Positions 39,501-50,439 of a stretch of 52,306 nt of DNA are shown here, piece after piece. Origin of the DNA: Ramicandelaber brevisporus (Eukaryota > Kickxellomycota > Ramicandelaberales > Ramicandelaberaceae); NCBI GenBank assembly GCA_025201865.1, contig MU602700.1:1805-54110 (forward strand), in the 5' to 3' direction. Below the pieces are notes generated by a model that was given only the letters and a program-made list of their open reading frames with translations, was not told the origin of the DNA and searched no databases. How positions within the stretch are numbered: the first letter of the stretch is position 1; every line of letters starts with the position of its first letter. A program made the translations under genes and the position numbers.

Positions 39501-42500
39501 AATGATGTTGCAGATGAGCTGGACGAGGCAACAACTGTAACGTGAAGACTATTGTGGCTGGACTTGGCTGATGTTGGATATAAAGATATATTCAATGATG
39601 GAACTGGCTGGATGGTTGATGACGGACACAGAGTAGTTGATGCAATAACCGCACTGTCTGGAATTGTGGTTGGATAGTACGAGCTACGAACTGATGAAGA
39701 GCCGTCAAACACATCTGGTGCATGGAATCCAGCAGAGGATGGTGGTGAATGAATGCCAGGGAATGTCATTGATGTTGGTGGAGCTGACATGGGAATATCA
39801 GAGTTTGTAGTTGATGTTGATGGCACAGCTGATGACTTGTATTTCTTTGATGAAGATGATGACGATGTAGCACTGCCGCGCATTAATGAGCCATCATGGG
39901 GAGATACAAAGTCAGACCAATAGTCGCCAGCCCACAGTGACAATACATATCCAACACGAGCTGCCAGTGCCACTGATTCGCGATCTTCAATTCCATCCAC
40001 ATTACTAGACTGTTGACACGCCGTTTCAAAATGAGACATCAGTGAATTGAACAAGTCGATTGGTGTCATAAAACGACGGAACACGAGCAAGAACACATTC
40101 ACATATTGCAAATCAGAGAACACAGAGCGACTAACAAGACGCGCAATGAGTGATTCAAGAGGCGCGGAATTGATGATAGTTGGCTCGGATGATGTTGATA
40201 CAGTGATGCTAGTTGCTGACACTGACGACTGCATTGGAGTTGGATGAATCAGCGATGTTGAGTTTGAACGGCTGCGGCTACGACTGGCTGTGCATTCCAG
40301 CACACTGGTACGACGAGAGCGTGGAACCAACATGGCATGAGCAACACCTGGTAAAATAACACTGCCATCACCAGATGAAGAGGAAGCAGACAGCCCAGAA
40401 AGAGAGGAACCAACTGATGCGCGATGGAGTCGATTCCGTGTCTGGTGCTGTTGCTGTTGTTGCTGCTGTTGCTGTTGCAGTTGAGCAGTCTTGGTGGTGT
40501 CCAATGAAGCAGCTGTGGTTGTAGTAGAGTCACTCGTAGCACGGCGATGGCGTCCATCAACACCAACTAATGAGCTGCAAGATGAATTTGCATGTTGATA
40601 ATCAGAGCCGTCGGCTGGAGTAGAAACAGCTGGTGCCGACGACTGCGTAGATTCAGCAGGTGAGATGAGCATTGCGCTGTCACGGAGGTGGCTTCTATCG
40701 TCGCGCTGCTGTGGCTGTTCGTTGTTGCTATCGCCGTCTGTAGTGTTGGTGGTAGTGGAGTTTGACATTATAAGTGAGCTGGACAGTGGAAAGTGAAGCT
40801 GAGGCAGCTGAGGCGGAAGAGTTGGTATGGTCGGAGCATCTCTGGCGATAATCGAACTCGTCAATGTTGCTGCTGCGGTTAATGTTGACACTGTGAAAGT
40901 CTGACCACCAAGCGACATTCTCCGATGTCTCTGATTTGCTGTTGATACTGCTGTGACCCCTGCACCAATCGCGCCACCACTAGTAGTTTCGATGCCCCCG
41001 TTCGGGATGCTTGGCCGCCGTGTCTTGATACCGCCGCCAACTGACAGTGCTGGAATAACAGAGTTGGATGTGTTTGGTGCATGTGAACTCGACCGTCGCA
41101 TATACGGCAGTAAAGAGTCAATCTCCCTCTGCTGTTGTTGATGCTGATTCTGATTCTGTTGTTGGAGTTGCTGGAGTTGAAGCTGGTGTCTAGGGCCAAG
41201 GCCATATAGCTCTCCGAGTGGTGTAGAGTCGTCAAAAGTGCCACTAGCAGATTGTGAGGTTGAAATTGGAGGACTGATCGTGGCATCATAAAACACTGAA
41301 GAAGTGGACGAGTACTGCTGCTGTTGCTGAGGCTGCTGTGCAATTACTGGGGGTTTGCGAGAGAAGCGTAGCATATTGTCTGTATTTGTAGCTGTATTTG
41401 TATCTGCAGTTGTATCTGAAGTGCGTCCTTGTTGTTGTGGTAGAGGAGGAAGAGAAAGAGGAAGAGAAAGAGAAAGAGGGGGAGACAGCGCAGAACGGGC
41501 TGTTGTTGCTGTTGCTGTTGCTGTCGGTACGGCGCTGGTAGCGGCTGCTGTCGACTGATTTGTTTGTTGTTGGGTGTGCGTGTCAGTAACAGTCACTCGG
41601 AACTTTTCGTGGTCGGTCTCGGCTGTTGTAGCTGTTGTAGCTGCTGTAATTGCTGTAATTGCTGTAGCTGCCGTCGCTGTTGTATTAGTGGAAACTGATT
41701 CTGTGACCTGCGAGAGAGTCGAGGTTGGGATTGAGGCTGCTGAAAAGGGTTGAGCCGCCGCTGCTGCCGCTGCTGTTTTCACTGCTCCTGTTCCCGCCGC
41801 CGTTGGCGCTGTCTCTATAGTGGTGGTGGTGGTTGTGGTGTTACTGCTGTAAATATTACCCAAAGAAGTGACAGCATCAACGCCAGAATGAGAGAAAATT
41901 GACGCCACGTCAGATTCCGCTTCCGATCTGCAAATAACTCTCACAGTCCCTTCGGTTGATGCCGCTAAAGGAGAGGGCGTGGGCGACCGAAGGTGTGTGC
42001 AGCTCACTGACGGATAGTGGTGGTGTGTCAACTGCTCTTGCTGCTGCTGCCGTTGTTGTTGCTGTTGTTGCTGTTGTTGCTGGAGCTCCTGCTGCATGTA
42101 GAGCTGATCCTGATACGCGTGACTTGGGTATACTATTTGTGCAGTTGAAGCGCGTCTAAAGCGAGGCCGTGTCGTATCAGGGTGTATGTAATAAGATTGA
42201 TATTGCTGGAGTGACTGCTGATGATACTGGCGTTGATTATGAGATGCAGCACTCTGCTGTGAGTCTCTTTGGCTGTGCGAATAAATAGGACTGCCCAATA
42301 CTCCATTTGGCGCCACACTGTCGACTGTTGCAACTGTTGCAACTGTAGTCGTCGTAATACTTGATGCCGTCGTCGTCGTTGCCGCCGCCGTTGCCGCCGC
42401 CGCCACTGCCATTTGACTGACCTGCGAATACTGTTGAAGCTGAGGCTGTTGATAGTGGGGCTGCTGCTGAATCTGCTGTGTCGAATGTGTCGGCCAAGGC

Positions 42501-42657
42501 AGCTGTGGCCGTAATGTAGACACCATGCCAGCGTTCGGAAATGTTCCACCACGTGTGATGACAAGTGGCGGACCTGTTACAATCTGGACTGGCTGTATCT
42601 GTTGATAATGAACACTGGGATTGTACGTCTGAAGTTGGCGGCCAATACGTGGCGATG

Positions 42658-42689
<32 letters not shown>

Positions 42690-43590
42690 ACTGTAGTCCT
42701 GCTGGAATCGATGCTCGCACCGCCGCTTGTCGTGTTGTGTGAAGATGACCTGGTGTGCGTTCGACTCTTCCGACTATCACTACTACCATCATTGCTAGCT
42801 GCTGTATGGCCAAATGGAATGAAACCAACTGGCTGTAGCAACTGGCCATGCTGATTTTGACCAGGTGCAGTTGGAGCTGGAGCAAGCACCGAGAATCCTT
42901 TATATACAATCGGCCCTGTTACTACTGAGCCTGCACTCCGGTGTGAATGGGTGGAGCGAGGTGAATGCTGCTTCTTTGATTGGCGTGAATCTGGTCGCTG
43001 GCTGTTTGAATGGCTCTCTGTGCGTTGTGCTGCTGTTGAGGATCTGTGTCTCCCACTGCTACTGCTGTTACTGCTACTGCTGTTACTACTGCCGCTGCTC
43101 TCGTGCTTTGACTGTTTTGATGTGACTGCAGTTTTGGCTTGAGTCAGCTGAACTCGTGCAAAAGCAGCTTCCATCTCAATACTGCTCTGCTGTTGTTGCT
43201 GTTTCTGTTGCTGTTGCTGCTGCGGTTGGTGCTTCTGTGTGGATGACGATGGTGAGATTGGGAAGGCAGGTGGAGGAAGTTGCGGGAACGATTCTTCAGC
43301 AATTTCAGATCCCTTAAGGGGCAAAGATGTCACAATTGATACTGATGGTGCAGATGGATGTGGTTGCTGGTGCTGGTGCTTATTCTGATTCTGATGCTGA
43401 CCCTGATGTTGTTGTTGCAGCTGTTGCCACTGAGATACAGATGTCACTGTTGCTGCCGCGGTTGATGTGGAAACTGGATCGCTTGTGGTATTCTGTTCTT
43501 TACGAGAACACGAATGTGGCAACTGCTGTTGATTAATGTGGAATGAGGGATCAATATGGTAATCGTTGCCGCAGTTGCTGCTATCGACTA

Positions 43591-43627
<37 letters not shown>

Positions 43628-43759
43628 GTGTAACTGTGGAGTGGTGTCTAAAGTTGTAACTGAAGCTTTCAAAATGTGGCAGCACTCTTCAAGCGGTTGA
43701 TTAGGGTGAATATTGAGGACAGATTTTGACAATTCAGAAATATTGTGGGAGGAAAGCAG

Positions 43760-43809
<50 letters not shown>

Positions 43810-45569
43810 GCTTCTGAGTCTGTTCCTCTCTAACTATAACTGGTGCTGAAGAGAGGCTATGGTGGCTGCTGTACAAAGACAAAGGCTGTTCGTGTTCTTC
43901 TTGTTCTACAAAAGAGACTCTTTTCACAGTTGACGCACGTGCAGTAGTTGGTGCATGGTGGAAGTGTGGAGGATTTGGAAAAGTCAAAGGCTTATACACT
44001 GGCAAAGACAAAGGCAAAGACAAAGGCAAAGGCAAAGGCAAAGACTCTTTCGACAAATGAGAGGCATCTTCAAAGACAAAGTTACTTCCATTTCCATTGC
44101 GATACATTGTTTCTCCACTCTGAATAAATGCTCTTTGCTGTGCTCTCTCTGTCGCAGTTGAGTGCAACGAATGAGGAGACACTTCAGTCGAATTGTACTC
44201 GCTCGCAGTCTTTGTTGCAAAAATATCTGTGCCCACACTCACACTCACATCCACATCCATGCCGCTCTTTATTGATGCATCCAACCCAAATCCATCTGCA
44301 CCCTCTATATTACTGACTGGATCTGTGCACGCGAGTAATACCTGATCAATACTCTGCGAATGATACGGTTTATGTTGCTGCTGGTGTTGGTGCTGGTGGT
44401 GCTGCTGATGTTGGTGGTGGTGTTGGCTCTGGTGTTGGTATTGATGTTGGTGTAAATGTGAATAGTGCGACTTTGAGCGATGGTGCTGAACTACTTGATG
44501 CTGATGCTGTTGTTGATGTAGCTGCTGTAAGTGTGGCCCGATTTGCTGATTGCTCTGGCGAAGTGAGTGAATGGCACGAGAGCTGGAAGAGTCGCTACCA
44601 CTGTATGACAGCACCACAATACCATCAGTGCTACCGTCCTGCTGCGTGGTATGTGCGCGTCGCAATCCAGAGACTGGCTTCATATCAAAATGTGTATCAG
44701 AGTTGCTGTAGACAATGGTTGAAGGTGAATTTGCTTGGGAATCTATGCAATTGTCATAGGTGGGTTCGCTGCTACTGCCACCGCTACTGCTAGTGCCACT
44801 GCTAGTTCTATTGTCGTTATTGATATATTTCGGATGAGATACAACTGCCACACTCTCCTTATTGCAATCCGAGCAAGGACGCACAACACAGTCATTCCGG
44901 TGATTGTTGATGTCGCTGCAAATCTGCGGATCGGGATTCGGGCTGTTGATGCTGCTGTTATTGCGTGATGCTGTTGCACATGTCAAAGTGTCAGTTTCCC
45001 CACCCTCCGAATGGCGACGATGGGGATGGCCCTTCTCGGAGAGATGATTGTCAAATCCAGGGGCTGCTACTAATGTCGATCTCGCTCTGCTACTGTCGGT
45101 GCCGCTGCTGGGGAAATAATCAAACCCGTGTGCAGAGACTATTTCGTGTGCACTCTCGCTACTAACTCCAGCAGGCAAAGCCGAGTACTGAGGAGATTGA
45201 TGCTGAGATTGATTGACTGCTGAATCTGAAGCCAACAAAGGGTTGTCAGTGAACTGTTCTGTGCTAGCAAAGTCAGGGTTAATTTGAGAGTTCACAGCCT
45301 GGTGTTGTATGAGGTTGCTATTGATGGCAGAAAGAGGAAGAGGGGGAGGAGGAGGAGGTACATTGACTGACTGATGAGTTGATTCTGTAGCACTGTCAAG
45401 CACAAAATGGGTCAATTTAGCCATAGTGTTAATAGGCATACCGGAGGGTAGGCGTGGGAATGGGATTGAGTTGTCTGGTATTGAGGCCACAATATCATGT
45501 CGATGATGATGTGGAGGCAACGGGGAAGGAGGCAGGGTCCCAGATACGCTGCGATTATGAGGTTGTTGT

Positions 45570-45649
<80 letters not shown>

Positions 45650-46126
45650 GTGGCGGTGGTGGTGGTGATACTGGCGCTGATTGTGATGTACAACGAATGA
45701 GGGCAATGGCGGCATTGGAGGATAGTCAACTTCGCCAGATGTGACGTGAGTTGACGCGCGGTAGATGCTGTCATGGCGCAGCAGTTTCGGTGAGCTCCAC
45801 GGTGTCGATCGACGCAGCTGGCCATCTGCGCCACTGCTGTGAGCACTAACTGTCGTTGATGAAGCGTTGAACCACGCGGTTCGGTACACTGTCGTTGCAG
45901 GTGATTGTTTCGAGGACTGCTCACGCGTGCGACTTTCACTCGGTCTGGCAGCACTGTTGCTATTTTTGTTGCTGCTGCTACTACTGTTGCCACGGAGCAC
46001 ATGGGAAATGGCATCAAAAGAAATGGCTTTGCGAAGTGAGCGAGTCTTGGTCTCAACGCCACGATTGCTATTGCTCTTGCTCTTGCTGTTGCCATTGCTA
46101 CTGTTACTGGATGGCTCTTCCGCCAT
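36503..46126 (-). CDS. Giant Ras guanine nucleotide exchange factor
   Basis: A 3207-aa RasGEF-family protein that would activate Ras or a Ras-like GTPase by GDP release. Only the C-terminal third carries domains. The N-terminal RasGEF (REM) module spans about 1983-2073 ('PLESLIARLVSRSVFSDLQ' through 'SLWAGDYWSDF'). The CDC25 catalytic domain is about 2802-3182 ('FWEWSTVDVAKQLTLIQCEL', 'ERTRALTIAQFVEIANHLRA', 'AVNRLYKTW', 'NWKKFDHLGDE'). About 730 residues of Ser/Gln-rich sequence lie between them, and two insertions (about 125 and 40 aa) interrupt the catalytic domain. The first 1980 residues are disordered with many polyglutamine, His-Gln and Ser/Thr runs, one near 165-195 about 30 Gln long. 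The frame is open throughout from the first ATG. The partner GTPase is not predictable. Confidence 0.88.
43759..43811. repeat. Coding (CAA)n polyglutamine tract
   Basis: About 17 uninterrupted TTG units on the plus strand, read as CAA glutamine codons in the RasGEF gene. A pure CTG (CAG) tract lies nearby at 43592-43624. Confidence 0.9.
45562..45649. repeat. Coding (CAGCAA)n polyglutamine tract
   Basis: After a few TTG units the tract becomes a regular TTGCTG hexamer repeat on the plus strand, encoding about 30 consecutive glutamines in the RasGEF N-terminal region. Confidence 0.92.
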
Positions 46127-46739
46127 TGTAACAAGTTAAAAAAAAAACACAGTCACCAAAGTCCAAACGAAAGCAACAATAAGAACAACAAACAAGTGTG
46201 AAATGAACAAAGCGAGAAGAAAGAGAGAGAAGGAGCCGAAAAGAGCACACCTTCGAGGATCAACAAACAATTGCAGCTGAGTGGTTTAAGGTGTGTATCC
46301 ACCAATCTCTCCCTCTCTCTTTCTTTCTTTCTCTTTCTTTCTTTCTTTCTTTCTCTTTCTCTCTCGATGGAGATTGCCCTTCATAAAGGAGATCATACAT
46401 ACAAAGGAGAAGTCAGAAGGGCAAAGTAATGCAGCGCAGATAACGTACCCAATGTGCAGAGCAATTACAACCTGCAGGTGGTTTGAGAATGCTGCACACA
46501 TACATACACATACACGCGCATACACACAGAACAAATCAAGTCAGGCCGACAGAATGATGTGCGCAAACATTGGTGAGATAGTCACACACACGCACACAGC
46601 GCAGAACAAAAGTCACAGGAGTTGATCGCCACAGGTGTCTTCACATTCAGATCAAAACACGCAAAAGTCCCAGTGGCGAAATAGTCTCATGAAGAGTCTG
46701 ATTAAAAGAGAATACAATTGTATTGATATAAATTGAGAT
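46127..46739. promoter_or_regulatory. Region between RasGEF start and GTR1 end
   Basis: A 613-bp spacer carrying the RasGEF promoter and the GTR1 3' end. It has an A-rich run beside the RasGEF ATG, a TTTC polypyrimidine microsatellite (46305-46365), and scattered ACACAC words (46497-46527, 46583-46600). No gene is seen. Confidence 0.5.
46305..46365. repeat. TTTC polypyrimidine microsatellite
   Basis: A nearly pure T/C strand of CTTT and CT units about 180 bp upstream of the RasGEF start; a purine-rich leader on the RasGEF strand. Confidence 0.85.
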
Positions 46740-48041
46740 TTAGCGTGCAGAGACGGTGGCCTCGAGCTCGGGAATCTGGCGAGCAATGATGTCCATATTG
46801 GCGCGAATGGCCTCGGTCGAGAAGCTGGGATCGCTGACAATTGCCATCAGCGTGACCTGAGCCTGTGAGACCGATTTGAGAAGCAGCTTTGCGCCGTTGA
46901 ACTGCAGTTCGATGCGCAACCACGCCGTCAGATTTGAGCCGGCCGATTGCTGCAGCGCCGGCGCAGCGCTGGTGCCGGCTACCGGCAGAACAAGCTCCGT
47001 CGCCGGATGCTGAGGTGCTGCTGCTGGATGCACGGCGTGATCGTCGCTGGTGTCAGGGAGGTGCACCAGTCCATCCTCAGACATGCGCGTGAATGCCTTG
47101 AGCACCTCACTGATTTTGGAGTAGCGAGCGCCAGCCAGCACCGTCTGCGTTCCGTCCATTGCCAGGTCGCCGGCAGACACCTCGCGGCGCGCCATGCTGA
47201 TTTCCTCGGCATTCACCGCATCCCTCTCAGCGTGTTCATCGTCGTGCGTGGTGGCAGTGACGGTTGGCCGTGAATCGGCATACAGGTCGGCGACGTTTGA
47301 GAATTTGGACGGCGGATTATCGGACGCCACAGCAAGTGACAGCAGGAAGGACCGCGTGTCAAACAGTGCAACTTCGTCTGCGCCGGTTGCATCGAGAAAC
47401 TGCTTGAAGCACTGCCGGATGCGCGGCTGGTCCGGCAACAACGACTTGATCATTGCTGTCCACGCACGCACAATCGAGTTGTCCCACACCGTTGTCACAA
47501 ACAGGTCGTCCACCTTGACGTGCGAGTTCTGGTCGTAGTAGCCGACGCCTTCAAATCCGGTTAGCGTCTTGCCTTTGTTCGACTCGTTCACAGCTTCCTT
47601 CACAAACGTCCATCGCTCCTCCGCCTTCTGGAAACGCTCCTGCACATCCAGCACCAGATCGGATCGGTTCATCATGCAGAATATCGACGGGCTGCTCGAG
47701 TACGTCCGCACCGAGTGGTACGCGCTTCTGAAGAACTGCTGTTCTTCGTAGAAGTCGTTCTGGCTCGCACCAGCATCGAACACAAAGATAAGCAGGCTAA
47801 CACCACGGAACAGCTGGCTGCGCTGCGCCTGGAAGTACTCGGACTGATAGTTTGACTGACCGCCACAGTCGTACAGCGACATGGTGGCCTGGCCAAGAAA
47901 GCGCGACGTGCTCAGTTCGACGCCAGCAGTTGGACCGATTCGGAACGTGTCGTGGACGGGGCTGTTGTGGAAGATGACGTTGCGCATCGCAGTCTTGCCG
48001 ACACCGCTGCGGCCCATCAGCAGGATCTTCCGCTCGGCCAT
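46740..48041 (-). CDS. GTR1: Rag-family GTPase Gtr1 (RagA/B type)
   Basis: Gtr1 pairs with Gtr2 on the vacuole or lysosome and signals amino-acid status to TORC1. The 433-aa product has a Rag-type G domain: 'GRSGVGKTA' (10-18), T38 in the switch, 'DCGGQ' (58-62), then 'NRSDL' (125-129) where most Rags have HKMDL, and 'TTVWDNSIVRAWTAMIKSLL', a conserved Gtr1 segment. The C-terminal roadblock-like half contains 'EVALFDTRSFLLS' and ends 'NMDIIARQIPELEATV'. An Ala/Asp/Glu-rich insertion of roughly 100 residues in that half makes the protein longer than the usual 310 aa. The frame opens at a TTG; the ATG at 48041 begins the G domain. Codon use is C/G-ending-rich. Confidence 0.93.
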   Translation of the reverse strand: MAERKILLMGRSGVGKTAMRNVIFHNSPVHDTFRIGPTAGVELSTSRFLGQATMSLYDCGGQSNYQSEYFQAQRSQLFRGVSLLIFVFDAGASQNDFYEEQQFFRSAYHSVRTYSSSPSIFCMMNRSDLVLDVQERFQKAEERWTFVKEAVNESNKGKTLTGFEGVGYYDQNSHVKVDDLFVTTVWDNSIVRAWTAMIKSLLPDQPRIRQCFKQFLDATGADEVALFDTRSFLLSLAVASDNPPSKFSNVADLYADSRPTVTATTHDDEHAERDAVNAEEISMARREVSAGDLAMDGTQTVLAGARYSKISEVLKAFTRMSEDGLVHLPDTSDDHAVHPAAAPQHPATELVLPVAGTSAAPALQQSAGSNLTAWLRIELQFNGAKLLLKSVSQAQVTLMAIVSDPSFSTEAIRANMDIIARQIPELEATVSAR

Positions 48042-48459
48042 CGCTGTCAAGTCCGGTGTCGCTGAGCTGTGTTAAAGTTTTTGAAGTTGCTGGCTATGTC
48101 GCTGAGCTGAAGTCAGTTATGAATGCGAACATTCTCAAAGCAGACCAACACCACTGGTACCACCACACAGCATTTGGAAGTATGCCTTTTACATAAAGAG
48201 AAGCCATAGAATCATCTGGAGACATCAGAACGGTGTTTCTTGTTCTTTGGAATAAGGGTGTAGGACGTGTCTCAATCTCACTTTATCAATGGTGGCTGTT
48301 TGGAAGTAATGCTGAATGTAATGCGGGAGATGCAACTTTGACCCCATATCAATGGAGGTGTAGATTGTTGATGGTAAACTCTTTTGTGTGATACTTTCTC
48401 CTCTGAGTTGACTCCACAAGCCACACTTTTTTGTTCGCCTTTTACGAGACTTACTCAAG
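48042..48459. promoter_or_regulatory. Divergent promoter, GTR1 / F-box gene
   Basis: A 418-bp divergent spacer. An open frame on the minus strand (48225-48548) crosses it but overlaps the F-box start and has no recognisable protein character. No clear promoter words are seen. Confidence 0.4.
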
Positions 48460-50145
48460 ATGCACACTTCGAGGTCCACTGGCTCGCGCGATCTAGTCGT
48501 CCATCTGCCCGAGCTGCTTGAAAGAGCGCTGGCTGTTACTCCTGGCAACAGCAGCCACTTCCGCCTCCTCGACCTGCCCGCCGACTTACTTGAGTACCTG
48601 ACGCTGTATTTTGACGGCCAAGAAGGTGTTCGAGTGCTGACTGTGTCAAGTGCATTCCACGATGTGTTTGCTCATAGTGTGTGACGCGTGTTATGTCGCA
48701 AGGCCATGGGTATTGCTGAACCAACTCGCTCCGATGCATATGCTCGATACGGCCGCCTTGTCCGCAAGATTGATCTTGAGAGATGTCTCTACAAGGCATT
48801 CAATCTCCACAACTGGCTCGAGTTGTTCCCAAACACGACTGTGCTCCGGATGGATATCCGTGAACATATGAACACCGAGCAGAGGCAATTGTCATTTGAT
48901 GCGATCTCTGGGCTCCATGGTCTGCGCGCAGTTGAACTGTGTTTGACTTCAAGCCAGACTCCATTCGATCTGGAAGCTTTTGCTACTTTGCTGATTGCTC
49001 GAAACAAGGACCATACCAAACAGCCGGTCCGCCAAGTCGAACTCCGGTTCTCTGATAACAAGTACAGCGAACCGTGGGCTGCTGCCCATCGCTTCGCAGA
49101 CACAGTGGCAGTGTTATCCCTTGAGAGCTTGTGCATTGAGATGAGTGCTGGGTTAAGATCGCCTCCAACGCCTGCGCAGTTCGCTGCTGTTTGCCCATAT
49201 CTTGTTAGGCTACCGTATGGAGGAATATATAACGGCAGCATCGACTGTTACATCGACCACAACAGGAACTTCTTTGGCATGCACGGAGCCTCTAACGCTC
49301 AGCCGATGTGTCCTTTGCTCACACGCATTCGTTTAAAAGTGTGCTGTGCATCTCCAGATATATATGACTACAGGGATATCGCTCCAACCAACTTTCCACA
49401 GCTCCAGTCGATGATTATGGAGACGCATGTTTGCACAAATCGCGCAGATGGTAATGACGACGCAGTACTGCAGAAGATTTTGAACCAGCACTGGCCAAGT
49501 GTTACAGAACTACGTTTGTTTGGTGCTCTCCATTCGAATGTTGTTGATGCTGCATTCTTGTATAACCCACAGCTCACATCAATCGTAATGAATCTTGGAC
49601 GTGGAATAGCAGATGAATCGGGAGTCTTTCACATAGAACGTGTGCTCGCACCTCTTCCAGAAGTATCTAGCATTACACTAGCATGTCGCGAGGACGTAAC
49701 ATTGGATACTCAATGGATTGATGGCGATAATTGGGAGAGTGTCAGATCTTCAAAATTGTGGGATCTAAATATTGAGTATGCAACGATCACTGTGCAAATG
49801 CTGAAGCTGATGACTATGCTGCCGAAATTCGAATACGTTCGGCTGTCTGGGTGTGAAATTGACAACGAGTCTGCAGCAATTGCCATGCTAAAACAAGTTC
49901 AAGAAGACAAAGCACCACGCAATAATAACACTGACGGCGGTGATGTGGATGGCCGCTACCCATGTTCACTGGTAAGTCTAAATATCTCTAACTTTACTCT
50001 GGAAGCTTCATTTGGGTCATGTGAATTGGTTCTTGCGCTAGTGACAGTCATGTCTCAACTCGGATTAGTTGGCCTGTATGGATTTCCAGGCGATACTGTA
50101 GATGCCGTCAAAGAGCGCTTTCCAAACATTGAGGTTGGCAATTGA
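48460..50145 (+). pseudogene. F-box/LRR-like protein with one in-frame TGA
   Basis: The frame is open from the ATG at 48460 to the TGA at 50143-50145 (561 codons) except for a TGA at 48682-48684 (codon 75). Before it lies an F-box-like segment: 'RLLDLPADLLEYLTLYFDG' and 'VSSAFHDVFAHSV'. The codon after SV is TGA, then 'RVLCRKAMGIAEP' continues. F-boxes normally have Trp here, as in (L/V)WR, so TGG to TGA is the simplest reading. Downstream, 'AYARYGRLVRKIDLE' and leucine-patterned segments resemble large F-box/LRR families of early-diverging fungi, which supply substrates to SCF ubiquitin ligases. 486 codons after the stop remain open, so decay is recent, or the stop is a sequencing error or is read through. 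An alternative product starts at the ATG at 48706. Confidence 0.65.
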
Positions 50146-50383
50146 ACGATAAACCCATTGCGTAACTAAACTCTTTTGCCTACTTTAAACACCATTGTTT
50201 AACAATTAGAGCTGTGATCGTTAAGAAGGCAAGGTCATCTAAGCAAAATATAGAACACGCATACTGACCTGACGTGAGTTACGACAATGAATGATATACA
50301 GGTAGATTATCAAATATACAACAGTGTCAGTATACAGTGTTCCCCTAGTAAGACGTGAGACTTGCAGTGCACTGTACATTCTA

Positions 50384-50439
<56 letters not shown>

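Noticed and set aside
45497-45744. Poly-Leu and poly-Ala/Val frames opposite the polyglutamine tract
   Set aside because: CTG/TTG/GCT readings of the CAGCAA repeat in other frames; repeat-associated translation is conceivable but unsupported.
48679-48704. A GT...AG micro-intron removing the F-box TGA
   Set aside because: The only candidate is about 26 bp, shorter than known fungal introns, lacks a branch point, and its removal would shift the frame.
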